Assembly (NCBI RefSeq): GCF_002261475.1
Contig: NZ_NEVN01000004.1
Coordinates: 620,001-684,000, forward strand
Direction of reading: 5' to 3'
DNA: 64,000 nt
Source of the DNA: Bordetella genomosp. 5
Lineage (GTDB): Bacteria; Pseudomonadota; Gammaproteobacteria; Burkholderiales; Burkholderiaceae_B
The notes under the pieces were generated by a model. That model searched no databases, had not been told where the DNA came from, and saw only the letters and a list, made by a program, of their open reading frames with translations. The translations under genes were made by a program, and so were the position numbers. This document shows, one piece after another, positions 8,124 to 17,271 of the stretch; positions within the stretch are counted from its first letter, which is position 1, and each line of letters starts with the position of its first letter.

Positions 8124-9220
8124 CGCGCAGTTCCGACTACTTCCCCAAGAGCTACCGGCAATCGCGCGAGCGGTTTCTGCAGGAGGCATCGCGCCTGGAC
8201 GCGACGCTCACGTCCTATCCCATCGAGGCGCGTGGCCGCGAAGGCGAGGCGCTCGCCACCGACGTGGCGCTGCTCGGGCCGCGCGATGCCGAACGGCTGT
8301 TGATCGTGACGTCGGCCACGCATGGCGTGGAAGGCTTCTGCGGCGCGGGCTGCCAGATGGCGCTGATGGACGACGCGCCCATGCTCGAGCGCGCGCGCCG
8401 GGCCGGGGTGGCGTTGTTGCTGGTGCATGCGGTCAATCCGCACGGATTTTCCTGGCTGGCGCGTACCGACGAGGACAACGTCGACCTCAATCGCAATGCC
8501 CAGCCGTTCGGCGCCAAGCCGCTGCCCGAGAATCCGGCTTATGCCGGGCTGCATCCGCTGCTGCTGCCCGCCGAGTGGCCGCCCACCCAGGAAAATCGGC
8601 GCGCGCTGGACGCCCACGTGGCCGAGCACGGCCACGCGGCGTACGCGCAGGCGGTGTCGCGCGGTCAGTACACGCACGCCGACGGCCTGTTCTATGGCGG
8701 CGCGCGTCCGGCGGCGTCGTTGCAGAATCTGCGGCGCATACTCGAAATCCACGCCGCGCGTCACGCGCACGTGGGCTGGATCGATGTGCACACGGGCCTC
8801 GGGCCGCGCGGCCACGGCGAAAGAATCTACGCCGGCCGGCGCAGCGACACCGAAGTGGCGCGGGCGCGGCAGTGGTGGGGCGCCGACATCGCCGTGCCTT
8901 ACCTGGGCAGCTCCGCCTCGGTCGACATCACCGGGCACCTCGCCTCGCTGATCTACCAGGCGTGTCCGGACGCCACGCCCACCCTGATGGCGCTGGAATA
9001 CGGCACGGTGCCGTTCGGCGGCATCATCGAGGCGCTGCGGGGGCGCAACTGGCTGCGCGCGCATCCGGACGTGCCCGAGGCCCGGCGCGACGCCATCCTG
9101 CAGGCGACCCTCGACGCGTTCTATTGCAACGAGCCCGACTGGCACGGCAGCGTGCTGGGCCAGTGCCGCGTGGCGGTGCTGCAGGCGGTCCTGGGGCTGG
9201 AGAGCGCGGGCGCGGCATAG
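8120..9220 (+). CDS. DUF2817 / M14-like zinc carboxypeptidase-related protein
   Basis: This 366-residue cytoplasmic protein belongs to the DUF2817 family, which shares the zinc-carboxypeptidase (M14) fold. Likely zinc ligands are the His and Glu of [13 protein letters not shown] near residue 69 and the His of [12 protein letters not shown] further on. [10 protein letters not shown] resembles the substrate-binding Arg/Asn segment of M14 enzymes, and [11 protein letters not shown] near the end could supply the general-base Glu. It overlaps the transporter gene by 4 bp. Hydrolysis of an amide or peptide bond in the imported compound is inferred; no specific substrate is known. Confidence 0.8.
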   Translation: MTRSSDYFPKSYRQSRERFLQEASRLDATLTSYPIEARGREGEALATDVALLGPRDAERLLIVTSATHGVEGFCGAGCQMALMDDAPMLERARRAGVALLLVHAVNPHGFSWLARTDEDNVDLNRNAQPFGAKPLPENPAYAGLHPLLLPAEWPPTQENRRALDAHVAEHGHAAYAQAVSRGQYTHADGLFYGGARPAASLQNLRRILEIHAARHAHVGWIDVHTGLGPRGHGERIYAGRRSDTEVARARQWWGADIAVPYLGSSASVDITGHLASLIYQACPDATPTLMALEYGTVPFGGIIEALRGRNWLRAHPDVPEARRDAILQATLDAFYCNEPDWHGSVLGQCRVAVLQAVLGLESAGAA

Positions 9221-9317
9221 GGGGCCGGATCAGCGGCGCGCCGCGCGGGGGGCGGTCTTGCGCGCGTGGCGGGTGTCTTACAATGCCCGCCTGCTGCTGA
9301 ACCTGGATGTGTGCGAG

Positions 9318-10769
9318 ATGCTCGACGTATTGACTATCGAATCCCTGGACCTCGAAGCCCGGGGTATCGCGCGCCGTGATGGCAAGGTCGTGTTCGTGGA
9401 GGGTGCTTTGCCCGGCGAGCGCGTCACCTCGACCACGGTGCGCAAGAAGCCCTCTTATGAAATTGCCCGCGTCGACGAGGTGCTGCGCCCGTCGTCGCAG
9501 CGCGTCGTGCCGCGTTGCCCGCATTTCGGCGTCTGTGGCGGCTGTGCGATGCAGCACCTGGAGCCCTCGGCCCAGGTGGCGATCAAGCAGCGCGCGCTCG
9601 AAGACAGCTTCTGGCACGTGGGCAAGCTGCGTCCGGCGCGCATGCTGCCGCCGCTGCAGGGGCCGACGTGGGGCTATCGCTATCGTGCGCGCCTGTCGGT
9701 GCGCAATGTGCCCAAGAAGGGCGGTGTCCTGGTCGGCTTCCATGAGCGCAAGAGCAGCTATGTGGCCGACATGCGCGAATGCCACGTGCTGCCGCCGCAC
9801 GTGAGCGCGCTGCTGGTGCCGCTGCGCGAGATGATCGGATCCATGTCGCGGCCCGATCGCATGCCGCAGATCGAAGTGGCGCTGGGCGAGAACTCGACCG
9901 CGCTCACGCTGCGGCATCTCGAGCCGCTCACGGATAACGACATCGCCATCCTGCGCCGGTTCGCCGCCGAGCACGACGTGCAATGGTGGCTGCAATCCAA
10001 GGGGCCCGAGACCGTGATGCCGCTGGAGCCGGCCGATGCCGAACGCCTGGCCTACACCATGCCCGAGTTCGGTCTGCGCATGCCGTATCGCCCGACCGAC
10101 TTCACGCAGGTCAATCACGCCATCAACCGCGCCATGGTGTCGCGCGCGCTGCAGCTGCTCGATGTGCAGCCCACCGACCGCGTGGCCGATCTGTTCTGTG
10201 GCCTGGGCAACTTCACGCTGCCGCTCGCCACGCAGGGACGCGAAGCCGTGGGCGTGGAAGGGAGCAAGCAGCTCACCGACCGCGCGCACGAGGCGGCCGC
10301 CCGCCATGGCCTGGCCGACCGCACCAGCTTCGCCACGCTCAATCTGTTCGAGGTCGATGTGTCATGGCTGCGCGGCCTGGGTTACTTCGATCGCATGCTG
10401 ATCGATCCGCCGCGCGAAGGCGCGCACGCCGTGGCTCAGGCCCTGGCGCTGCTCGGGCCCGAAGAGCGTCCGCGCCGCATCGTGTACGTGTCCTGTGCGC
10501 CGAGCACGCTCGCGCGCGACGCCGCGATCATGGTGCACGAAGGCGGCTACAGCCTGAAGGCCGCGGGCGTCATCAACATGTTCCCGCACACCGGCCATGT
10601 GGAGTCGATCGCGGTGTTCGAATCGCTCGAACCCGAGGCCGTACTGGCCGCGCAGGCGCAGGCCCGCGAAAAGGCAGAGCTGGCTGCGCTGGCCGAACAG
10701 GCCGCGCTGGCGGAAAAGGCCGAGAAGGCCGCTCTGGCGCAGGCCGAGGGCGAGGCCTCGCAGGCCTGA
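9318..10769 (+). CDS. rlmD: 23S rRNA (uracil(1939)-C(5))-methyltransferase RlmD
   Basis: RlmD adds a methyl group to U1939 of 23S rRNA using SAM and carries a [4Fe-4S] cluster. In the 483-residue product an N-terminal TRAM domain ([19 protein letters not shown]) is followed by cluster cysteines C67, C73, C76 and C155. The SAM site is [18 protein letters not shown], the catalytic DPPREG comes next, and the nucleophile is Cys 393 in [13 protein letters not shown]. After the usual end, about 45 residues of Ala/Glu/Lys repeats form an unusual helical tail. No clear ribosome site precedes ATG 9318. A TACAAT hexamer lies at 9279-9284. Confidence 0.95.
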   Translation: MLDVLTIESLDLEARGIARRDGKVVFVEGALPGERVTSTTVRKKPSYEIARVDEVLRPSSQRVVPRCPHFGVCGGCAMQHLEPSAQVAIKQRALEDSFWHVGKLRPARMLPPLQGPTWGYRYRARLSVRNVPKKGGVLVGFHERKSSYVADMRECHVLPPHVSALLVPLREMIGSMSRPDRMPQIEVALGENSTALTLRHLEPLTDNDIAILRRFAAEHDVQWWLQSKGPETVMPLEPADAERLAYTMPEFGLRMPYRPTDFTQVNHAINRAMVSRALQLLDVQPTDRVADLFCGLGNFTLPLATQGREAVGVEGSKQLTDRAHEAAARHGLADRTSFATLNLFEVDVSWLRGLGYFDRMLIDPPREGAHAVAQALALLGPEERPRRIVYVSCAPSTLARDAAIMVHEGGYSLKAAGVINMFPHTGHVESIAVFESLEPEAVLAAQAQAREKAELAALAEQAALAEKAEKAALAQAEGEASQA

Positions 10770-10773
10770 GCGT

Positions 10774-11187
10774 TCAGGCCGCCGGCTGCCCCAGATCCGC
10801 GAGGATGGGGCAGTCGGGCCGCGCATCGCCATGGCAGTGCCGCGCCAGATGCTTGAGGGTGTCGGCCATCGCATGGAGCTCCGCGGCCTTGCGCTCGAGC
10901 TCGGCGACATGCTCGAGCGCGATGCGCTTGACGTCCGCGCTGGCCCGGCTGCGATCGCGCCACAGCGCGAGCAGCTCGTGCATCTGTTCCACCGAGAATC
11001 CGAGATCGCGCGCCCGCCGCACGAAGCGCAGCGTGTGCAGGTCGGCATCGGTGTAGACGCGATAGCCCGAAGCGGTGCGCGTGGCGGAACCAATCAGGCC
11101 GATGCTTTCGTAATACCGGATCATCTTGGCCGAGATGCCGCTGGCGGCCGCGGCTTGTCCGATATTCATCTGGTCGGTGGCAGGCAT
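10774..11187 (-). CDS. cueR: Cu(I)-responsive MerR-family regulator CueR
   Basis: CueR senses cytoplasmic Cu(I) and activates copper-efflux promoters that have a 19-bp spacer. The 137-residue product has the MerR winged helix (MNIGQAAAASGISAKMIRYYESIGLI), the dimer helix, and the metal loop with C118 and C126 separated by seven residues (CHGDARPDC), the CueR spacing. It lies 14 bp downstream of copA on the same strand, with GGAG before the ATG. It should therefore be co-transcribed with copA, and it has matching promoters on both sides of the copA/copZ divergent region. Confidence 0.93.
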   Translation of the reverse strand: MPATDQMNIGQAAAASGISAKMIRYYESIGLIGSATRTASGYRVYTDADLHTLRFVRRARDLGFSVEQMHELLALWRDRSRASADVKRIALEHVAELERKAAELHAMADTLKHLARHCHGDARPDCPILADLGQPAA

Positions 11188-11201
11188 GTGAAGCTCCGGG
11201 G

Positions 11202-13469
11202 TCAGGCCGCGCGCGGCGGCGAGTAGGCTTTGAGACGCAGCGCATTGGCCAGCACGAACACGCTGGACGCCGCCATCGCGCCCGCCGCGAACATGGGCGA
11301 AAGCGAGATGCCGAACGCCGGATCCAGCACGCCGGCCGCCACGGGAATCAGCGCGGCGTTGTAGACGAAGGCCCAGAACAGGTTCTGGCGGATGTTGCGC
11401 AGGGTCGCGCGGCTGATGGCCAGCGCGTTCGAAACGCCCTGCAATCCGGGCGACATCAGCACCACATCGGCCGCCTCGATGGCCACGTCGGTGCCGCTGC
11501 CGATGGCGATGCCGACGTCCGCCGCGGCGAGCGCCGGCGCGTCGTTGATGCCGTCACCCACGAAGGCGATATTGCCGTGCGTGGCGCGCAGCGAGGCGAT
11601 GGCCTCGACCTTGCCGTCGGGCAGCACCTCGGCACGCACGTCGTCGATGCCGAGCTGACGCGCCACGGCGCGGGCCGTGTGCGGGTTGTCGCCGGTGATC
11701 ATGGCGGTACGGATGCCTTGCGCATGCAGCGCACCGATGGCGGCCGCGGCCGAGGGCTTGATCGGATCGGCGATCGCGACCAGCGCGGCCAGGCGACCGT
11801 CGACGGCCACATACACCGGGGTTTTGCCGGCCTCGCCCCATTGCGCGATACGGGTCTCGAAGCCGTCGTGCGCCACCCCCGACTGCTGCATCAGGCGCGC
11901 GGCGCCCGCCAGGATGGCGTGGCCGTCCACCGTCGCACGGACGCCCGCGCCGGTGATCGCCTCGAACGCGCTGGCTTGCGCCAGCGTCATGCCGCGCTCT
12001 TCGGCGGCGCGCACGATGGCGTGGGCGATGGGATGCTCGGAGCGCGCCTGCACGGCCGCGAGCCAGGCCAGCACCTGATCCGCGTCGACACCCGGCGCCG
12101 CTTCGATGTCGGTCAGCGTGGGCTTGCCCTCGGTCAGCGTGCCGGTCTTGTCGAAGGCCACGACACGCACCTCACGCAGCGATTGCAGCGCGTCGCCCTG
12201 ACGGAACAGCACACCCATCTCGGCCGCGCGGCCCGTGCCGACCATGATGGACGTGGGCGTGGCCAGCCCCATCGCGCACGGGCAGGCGATGATCAGCACC
12301 GCCACGGCGTGCACCAGCGCGTAGGTGAGCGCGGGCGAGGGCCCCCAGACCAGCCAGGCCAGGAAGGTGAGCAGCGCGAGGCCCATCACCACCGGAACGA
12401 AGACGCCGGTGACGCGGTCCACCAGGGCCTGGATCGGCAGGCGGGCATTCTGCGCGTTCTCGACCATGCGGATGATGCGGGCGAGCACCGTATCGGCGCC
12501 GGTGTGCGTGACACGCAGCGTGAAGCTGCCCGACGTATTCAGCGTGCCGCCCGTGGCGGCCATGCCCGCTTCCTTGGCGACGGGCACGGGTTCGCCCGTG
12601 AGCATGGATTCGTCGACGTAGGAGCTGCCCTCGATGATCTCGCCATCCACCGGCACCTGCTCGCCCGGACGCACCAGCACCAGGTCGCCCGCGCGTACCG
12701 ACGCGATGTCCACGTCCTGCGTCTTTCCGTCGCGCAGCACGCGCGCGGTGCGCGCCTGCAGGCCGATCAGACGCTGGATCGCGGCGCCGGTGCGGCCCTT
12801 GGCGCGGGCCTCGAGCATGCGGCCGAGCAGGATCAGCGTCACGATCACCGCGGCCGCTTCGTAATACACGTTTTGTGCGCGCGCCGGCAGCCAGTCCGGC
12901 GCGAAGGTCGCCACCACCGAGTAAGCCCAGGCGGCCGACGCTCCCAGCGCCACCAGCGAGTTCATGTCGGGCGCGCGGCGCCACAGGGCCAGCGCGCCCT
13001 TCACGAAGAAGGGGCGGCCCGGCCACGCGAGCACCAGCGTGGTCAGCGCGAACTGCAGCAGCCAGCTGTTGCGCTGGCCGACGTGGTCGAGAATCCAATG
13101 GTGCAACGGCGGGATCAGGTGACCGCCCATTTCGATCAGAAACACCGGCAGGGTCAGCGCCAGCGAAACGATGAACGCGCGCCGCAGCGCGGCGGCGTGC
13201 GCGTCGCGCTGTTCGGCCTGGCGGGCGGCGTGATCGTCGTCGGCCTGTATCGGATGGGCCTCATAGCCGGCCTGCACAATCGCCGCCACGAGGGCGTCCG
13301 GGGTGACCGCCGCGCCGGCCTCGACCTGCGCGCGTTCGGTCGCGAGGTTGACCTGCGCCTGCGTGACGCCCGGCACGCCGCTAAGCGCGTTCTGGACACG
13401 CTTGACGCAGGACGCGCAGCTCATGCCTTCAATGGCGAATTCGAGTTGACGAGGGGTGGCGGTAGTCAT
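11202..13469 (-). CDS. copA: Cu(+)-exporting P1B-type ATPase CopA
   Basis: CopA pumps Cu(I) out of the cytoplasm using ATP. The 755-residue product has one N-terminal HMA domain (GMSCASC, C18 and C21), the membrane region with the copper-transport motif C396-P-C398, the phosphorylated D440 in [11 protein letters not shown], the HP-locus (SEHPIAHAI) and the hinge [11 protein letters not shown]. There is a single metal-binding domain instead of the two found in E. coli. It is followed by cueR and divergent from copZ, under a CueR-type promoter at 13500-13530. No purine-rich ribosome site is visible before the start; the predicted leader is only about 25 nt. Confidence 0.96.
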   Translation of the reverse strand: MTTATPRQLEFAIEGMSCASCVKRVQNALSGVPGVTQAQVNLATERAQVEAGAAVTPDALVAAIVQAGYEAHPIQADDDHAARQAEQRDAHAAALRRAFIVSLALTLPVFLIEMGGHLIPPLHHWILDHVGQRNSWLLQFALTTLVLAWPGRPFFVKGALALWRRAPDMNSLVALGASAAWAYSVVATFAPDWLPARAQNVYYEAAAVIVTLILLGRMLEARAKGRTGAAIQRLIGLQARTARVLRDGKTQDVDIASVRAGDLVLVRPGEQVPVDGEIIEGSSYVDESMLTGEPVPVAKEAGMAATGGTLNTSGSFTLRVTHTGADTVLARIIRMVENAQNARLPIQALVDRVTGVFVPVVMGLALLTFLAWLVWGPSPALTYALVHAVAVLIIACPCAMGLATPTSIMVGTGRAAEMGVLFRQGDALQSLREVRVVAFDKTGTLTEGKPTLTDIEAAPGVDADQVLAWLAAVQARSEHPIAHAIVRAAEERGMTLAQASAFEAITGAGVRATVDGHAILAGAARLMQQSGVAHDGFETRIAQWGEAGKTPVYVAVDGRLAALVAIADPIKPSAAAAIGALHAQGIRTAMITGDNPHTARAVARQLGIDDVRAEVLPDGKVEAIASLRATHGNIAFVGDGINDAPALAAADVGIAIGSGTDVAIEAADVVLMSPGLQGVSNALAISRATLRNIRQNLFWAFVYNAALIPVAAGVLDPAFGISLSPMFAAGAMAASSVFVLANALRLKAYSPPRAA

Positions 13470-13499
13470 GGAGCGAGGAGGGTGGATGTCGATGAAGCC

Positions 13500-13530
13500 A
13501 GTATGAACCTTCCCATTATGGCAAGGTCAA
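13500..13530 (-). promoter_or_regulatory. CueR-type promoter for copA-cueR
   Basis: On the minus strand, TTGACC (-35) and CATACT (-10) are separated by exactly 19 bp. The spacer holds the CueR dyad CCTTGCCATAATGGGAAGG. The over-long spacer with a central dyad is the hallmark of MerR-family activation. Confidence 0.85.
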
Positions 13531-13579
13531 GCGTCGCAGAATCCGGCATCCGACGCCTTCCGCGGCGTAGAGGGTCCGC

Positions 13580-13610
13580 TTGACCTTACCACGATGGGAA
13601 GGTCTAACAT
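13580..13610 (+). promoter_or_regulatory. CueR-type promoter for copZ
   Basis: TTGACC (13580-13585) and TAACAT (13605-13610) are separated by exactly 19 bp. The spacer holds the dyad ACCTTACCACGATGGGAAGGT, closely matching the copA site on the other strand. It drives the small HMA protein gene, with a leader of roughly 60 nt. Confidence 0.85.
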
Positions 13611-13677
13611 GGGTCATACCGTCATGCGCCGTGCGTGGTTTTCGCTTGCGGCGCGCCCATTCCTCAAGGAGTTTTCC

Positions 13678-13875
13678 ATGGTTACCTTCGTCGTCCCCGA
13701 TATGACCTGCGGCCATTGCGTCAAGACCATCACGCAGGCCGTTCAACAGGCCGCGCCCGATGCCACGCTGGAGTTCGACCTGCCCGCGCATCATGTGAAG
13801 GCGGCGCCCGACGCGCTCGCCGCGCAGGTCGAGGCCGCGATCCGCGCGGCGGGGTATGATCCCAAACAAATCTAA
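13678..13875 (+). CDS. copZ: CopZ-like copper chaperone (single HMA domain)
   Basis: This 65-residue protein is essentially one heavy-metal-associated domain. It carries the Cu(I)-binding motif MTCGHC near residues 9-14 and the beta-alpha-beta-beta-alpha-beta pattern ending AAIRAAGYDP. Proteins like this carry Cu(I) to CopA or CueR. The start is chosen at ATG 13678 because the ribosome site AAGGAG lies 9 nt upstream; an upstream in-frame extension has no HMA features. It is divergent from copA-cueR and has its own CueR-type promoter. Confidence 0.92.
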   Translation: MVTFVVPDMTCGHCVKTITQAVQQAAPDATLEFDLPAHHVKAAPDALAAQVEAAIRAAGYDPKQI

Positions 13876-13877
13876 CG

Positions 13878-13999
13878 AATTCTCCTGGGTGATAGCTTAA
13901 GGCTAACGATTGCTTAAAATAATTGAATTAGCCTGAACGATAGCTATTAGTTAAAGTTCTATTTACGGTGGCGCGACGCCACAGACACCCAGGAGAATT
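13878..13999 (+). promoter_or_regulatory. AT-rich control region with RBS-pairing inverted repeat
   Basis: A perfect 14-bp inverted repeat, AATTCTCCTGGGTG (13878-13891) and CACCCAGGAGAATT (13986-13999), brackets an AT-rich island. The right arm contains the AGGAGA ribosome site of the peroxiredoxin gene. A transcript reading in from copZ could bury that site in a stem, while one starting inside the loop could not. Inside the loop are TTGAAT (13923-13928) and TATTAG (13945-13950), 16 bp apart, as a possible promoter. There are also three related GATAGCTTA-like motifs at 13891, 13908 and 13939. Confidence 0.6.
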
Positions 14000-14003
14000 T
14001 CGA

Positions 14004-14732
14004 ATGCTGCAAAACCGTGAAGGCCAACGCGTACCCAATGTTGTTTTTCCCGTTCGCGAAGGCAACACGTGGAAAAAGCTGACGTCCGACGAGCTGTTCA
14101 AGAACAAGACCGTGGTCGTGTTCTCGCTGCCGGGCGCCTTTACCCCCACCTGCTCCTCGACCCATCTGCCGCGCTACAACGAACTGGCTCCGGCCTTCCG
14201 TGCCGCCGGCGTCGACACCATCGTCTGCGTGTCGGTCAATGACACCTTCGTCATGAACGAGTGGGCCAAGGACCAGGAATCCGAGAACATCACGCTGCTG
14301 CCCGACGGCAACACGGAGTTCACCGCCGGCATGGGCATGCTGGTCGACAAGAGCGATCTGGGCTTCGGCAAGCGCAGCTGGCGCTATTCGATGCTCGTGA
14401 AGGATGGCGTGGTCGAAAAGATGTTCATCGAGCCCGAGAAAGAAGGCGATCCGTTCGAAGTGTCGGACGCCGACACGATGCTCGCCTACATCGCGCCGAA
14501 CGCGAAGAAGCCCGACCAGGTCGTCGTGTTTTCCAAGCCGGGCTGCCCGTTCTGCGTCGAAGCCAAGTCGCTGCTGGATGCCAAGGGCTATGACGCCATC
14601 GAGATCCCGCTCGAGCATAAGGTGCGCGGCCGCGTGATCGGCGCCGTGTCGGGCAAGGCGACCGCGCCCCAGGTGTTCATCAACGGCAACCTGATCGGCG
14701 GCCTCGAGGATCTCAAGGCGCACTTCGCCTGA
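14004..14732 (+). CDS. peroxiredoxin 5-glutaredoxin fusion protein
   Basis: This 242-residue hybrid peroxidase reduces hydroperoxides with glutathione as electron donor. Residues 1-160 are a Prx5-type peroxiredoxin with peroxidatic C50 in [16 protein letters not shown]. Residues 170-242 are a glutaredoxin with the CPFC redox site (C181, C184) and the [14 protein letters not shown] glutathione-binding segment. The fusion is known from Haemophilus, Neisseria and many betaproteobacteria. AGGAGA precedes ATG 14004. A flavoprotein disulfide-reductase-like gene follows 131 bp downstream. Confidence 0.95.
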   Translation: MLQNREGQRVPNVVFPVREGNTWKKLTSDELFKNKTVVVFSLPGAFTPTCSSTHLPRYNELAPAFRAAGVDTIVCVSVNDTFVMNEWAKDQESENITLLPDGNTEFTAGMGMLVDKSDLGFGKRSWRYSMLVKDGVVEKMFIEPEKEGDPFEVSDADTMLAYIAPNAKKPDQVVVFSKPGCPFCVEAKSLLDAKGYDAIEIPLEHKVRGRVIGAVSGKATAPQVFINGNLIGGLEDLKAHFA

Positions 14733-14863
14733 GCCAGGTCCGCGCGGGCGGCGAGCCCGTCCGCGCGGCGCTTTTACCGCACTCATCAAGACGAACCCCG
14801 GCGCGGCGGCCTGCGGCCGCCCGCGTCGCGGCATGGTTCGCGCCCTTCACCCACAGGATAATC

Positions 14864-16300
14864 ATGAAAACGCTGCATACCGACATCGCCGTGATCGGCG
14901 CCGGCACCGCGGGCCTGGCGGCCTATCGCGCGGCCCGCGCCGCCGGCAAGCGCGCCGTGCTCATCGAAGGCGGCCCCTATGGCACCACCTGCGCCCGCGT
15001 GGGCTGCATGCCGTCCAAGCTGCTGATCGCGGCCGCCGAGGCAGCGCATGCGGCCGCGCATACCGACGCGTTCGGCGTGCGGGTGGAAGGTCCGGTCAGC
15101 GTCGACGGCGCCGCCGTGATGGACCGGGTCAAGCGCGAACGGGATCGTTTCGTGGGCTTCGTGCTCGAAGGCGTGGAAAACATCCCCGCGCAGGACAAGC
15201 TGCATGGGTATGCGCGTTTCGTGAGCGACACGGTGCTGCGCGTCGACGATCACACCGAAGTGCAGGCGGCCAGCGTCGTGATCGCCACGGGCTCGCGCCC
15301 GGCGGTGCCCGCGCCGTTCCAGGCCCTGGGCGACCGGCTCGTCGTGAATGACGACGTGTTCGCCTGGGACACGCTGCCGCGCCGCGTGGCGGTGTTCGGT
15401 CCGGGCGTGATCGGTCTCGAACTGGGTCAGGCCCTGTCGCGCCTCGGCGTGACCGTGCGTGTCTTCGGCGTGAGCGGCAGTCTGGGCGGGATCACCGATC
15501 CCAAGGTGCGTGACAGCGCCCGCAAGGTGTTCCAGCAGGAGTTCTATCTCGATCCCGACGCCCGAGTACTCGAAACCACCCGGGTGGGCGACGAGGTCGA
15601 GGTGCGCTACGTGGGGCTCGACAACAGCGAACGCACCGAGCGCTTCGACTACGCGTTGGTCGCCACCGGCCGCCGCGCCAACGTGGATGGCCTGGGGCTG
15701 GAGCACACCTCGCTCAAGCTGGATGCGCGTGGGGTCCCGGTGTACGACCGCGGCACCATGCAGGCGGGCGCCAGCGCCATCTTCATTGCCGGCGACGCCA
15801 ATGCCGACGCGCCCTTGCTGCACGAGGCGGCCGACGAAGGCCGCATCGCCGGCGACAACGCGGCGCGCTTTCCGGAAGTGCGCCCGGGTCAGCGGCGCGC
15901 GCCGCTGGGCGTGGTGTTCTCCGACCCGCAGATTGCCCTGATCGGCACGCCGTTCGCGCGGCTGCCCGCCGGCACCACGGTGACGGGCGAGGTCGACTTC
16001 GGCGACCAGGGCCGCTCACGCGTCATGCTGAAGAACCGCGGCATGTTGCGGGTCTACGCCGATATCGAGTCGGGCCGCTTCCTGGGTGCCGAGATGGTCG
16101 GTCCGAGCGCGGAGCACATCGGGCATCTGCTGGCCTGGGCCGTGCAGCAGGAGATGACGGTGGCGCGCATGCTCGAGATGCCGTTCTACCACCCGGTGAT
16201 CGAAGAAGGCCTGCGTACGGCGCTGCGCGACGCGGCGGCCCGGTTGGCCGCGGCCCAGGCCCGCCTGCAGGAGGCCGAGGCCGAGCGCAAGGTCGCCTGA
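14864..16300 (+). CDS. dihydrolipoamide dehydrogenase-like flavoprotein
   Basis: This 478-residue pyridine nucleotide-disulfide oxidoreductase has an N-terminal FAD motif (IAVIGAGTAGLAAYRAARAAG), redox-active disulfide C43/C48 (CARVGCMPSK), a NAD(P) motif (VAVFGPGVIGLELGQALS) and a C-terminal dimer domain with the catalytic HPVIEE. A coiled Ala/Glu/Lys tail ends the protein. No 2-oxoacid dehydrogenase genes or lipoyl proteins are nearby, so it is probably not the E3 of a central complex. Position after the Prx-Grx fusion suggests a role in thiol or peroxide metabolism, which is inference. A symmetric hairpin follows. Confidence 0.85.
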   Translation: MKTLHTDIAVIGAGTAGLAAYRAARAAGKRAVLIEGGPYGTTCARVGCMPSKLLIAAAEAAHAAAHTDAFGVRVEGPVSVDGAAVMDRVKRERDRFVGFVLEGVENIPAQDKLHGYARFVSDTVLRVDDHTEVQAASVVIATGSRPAVPAPFQALGDRLVVNDDVFAWDTLPRRVAVFGPGVIGLELGQALSRLGVTVRVFGVSGSLGGITDPKVRDSARKVFQQEFYLDPDARVLETTRVGDEVEVRYVGLDNSERTERFDYALVATGRRANVDGLGLEHTSLKLDARGVPVYDRGTMQAGASAIFIAGDANADAPLLHEAADEGRIAGDNAARFPEVRPGQRRAPLGVVFSDPQIALIGTPFARLPAGTTVTGEVDFGDQGRSRVMLKNRGMLRVYADIESGRFLGAEMVGPSAEHIGHLLAWAVQQEMTVARMLEMPFYHPVIEEGLRTALRDAAARLAAAQARLQEAEAERKVA

Positions 16301-16322
16301 AGCTTCGTTGCGCGCCAAAGCG

Positions 16323-16350
16323 AATCGCCCGGCCGATGGCCGGGCGATTT
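16323..16350. terminator. probable terminator between the flavoprotein gene and rlmJ
   Basis: A perfect 12-bp stem (AATCGCCCGGCC / GGCCGGGCGATT) has a GAT loop with a short T run on the plus strand. It lies between two convergent genes and may serve both. Confidence 0.7.
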
Positions 16351-16401
16351 GCATGGCGGGTGCCGTGGCGCGTTGCGGGGAATCTGCGCGCCGTGGCGCG
16401 C

Positions 16402-17262
16402 TCAGGGATTCTCGCGGTACTGCAGCGTGAAGGTGGCGCGATCGTCCTGGGCGAGCTCGCGCGCCAGGAACGGCATGACCGGTTTGAGCGCGGCATCGAG
16501 CGTCCAGGGCGGATTGACCAGGAACATGCCGCTGCCGTGCAGGCCGAAGCCGTCGCCGGCCGGCCGCTTGACCGACAGCGTGGCGTGCAGCCAGCTCTTG
16601 ACCGGCAAGCGCTCGAGCTGGCGCGTCATCTCGGTCACCTCGCGCCGCTGCACCAGCGGATACCAGACGGCGTAGGTGCCGGTGGCGAAGCGCTTGACGC
16701 CTTCCTTCACGGCCGTCAGGGTACGGCGATAGTCCTGTTTATCCTCGTACGACGGGTCGATCAGCACGGCGCCGCGGCGGGTGGGCGGCGGCAGCATGGC
16801 CTTCAGACCCTCGAAGCCATCGGTGCCGTAAATCGTGGTCTGGCGCTGGATCTGGCGATCGCGCTGGTCCAGGTTGCGCGCAAGCACGCCCGATTCGGTG
16901 GGGTGCATCTCGAACAGCCGCAGGCGGTCACGGTCGCGCAGGGCATCCATGGTAAGCCAGGGCGAACCGGGGTAGTGGCGCAGTCGGCCGTCCGGGTTGT
17001 AGTCGCGGATGCGCTCGACATAATCGGCCAGCAACGGCGGCAGATCATCGCGGTCCCAGAGCCGGGCTACGCCGTCGGCGAACTCGGCGTTTTTGTTGGC
17101 CCAGTCGCTGTCCAGCGCATACAGGCCCGCGCCGGCGTGGGTGTCGATCACCCAGTAGGGCGCGTCCTTGCGATTGAAGTAATCCAGCACGTGGACGAGG
17201 ATGGCGTGCTTGAGCACGTCGGCGTGGTTGCCGGCGTGAAAGGCATGGCGATAGCTGAACAC
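16402..17262 (-). CDS. rlmJ: 23S rRNA (adenine(2030)-N(6))-methyltransferase RlmJ
   Basis: RlmJ methylates A2030 in 23S rRNA with SAM. The 286-residue product starts with a GTG and reads MFSYRHAFHAGNHADVLKH, the family's conserved N-terminus. It continues with the SAM segment VIDTHAGAGLYAL and the catalytic DPSYE motif (family NPPY-type) in AVLIDPSYEDKQDY. Length is typical. The gene starts 9 bp after ugpQ on the same strand, suggesting co-transcription. Confidence 0.95.
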   Translation of the reverse strand: MFSYRHAFHAGNHADVLKHAILVHVLDYFNRKDAPYWVIDTHAGAGLYALDSDWANKNAEFADGVARLWDRDDLPPLLADYVERIRDYNPDGRLRHYPGSPWLTMDALRDRDRLRLFEMHPTESGVLARNLDQRDRQIQRQTTIYGTDGFEGLKAMLPPPTRRGAVLIDPSYEDKQDYRRTLTAVKEGVKRFATGTYAVWYPLVQRREVTEMTRQLERLPVKSWLHATLSVKRPAGDGFGLHGSGMFLVNPPWTLDAALKPVMPFLARELAQDDRATFTLQYRENP

Positions 17263-17271
17263 GGCGGTGCC

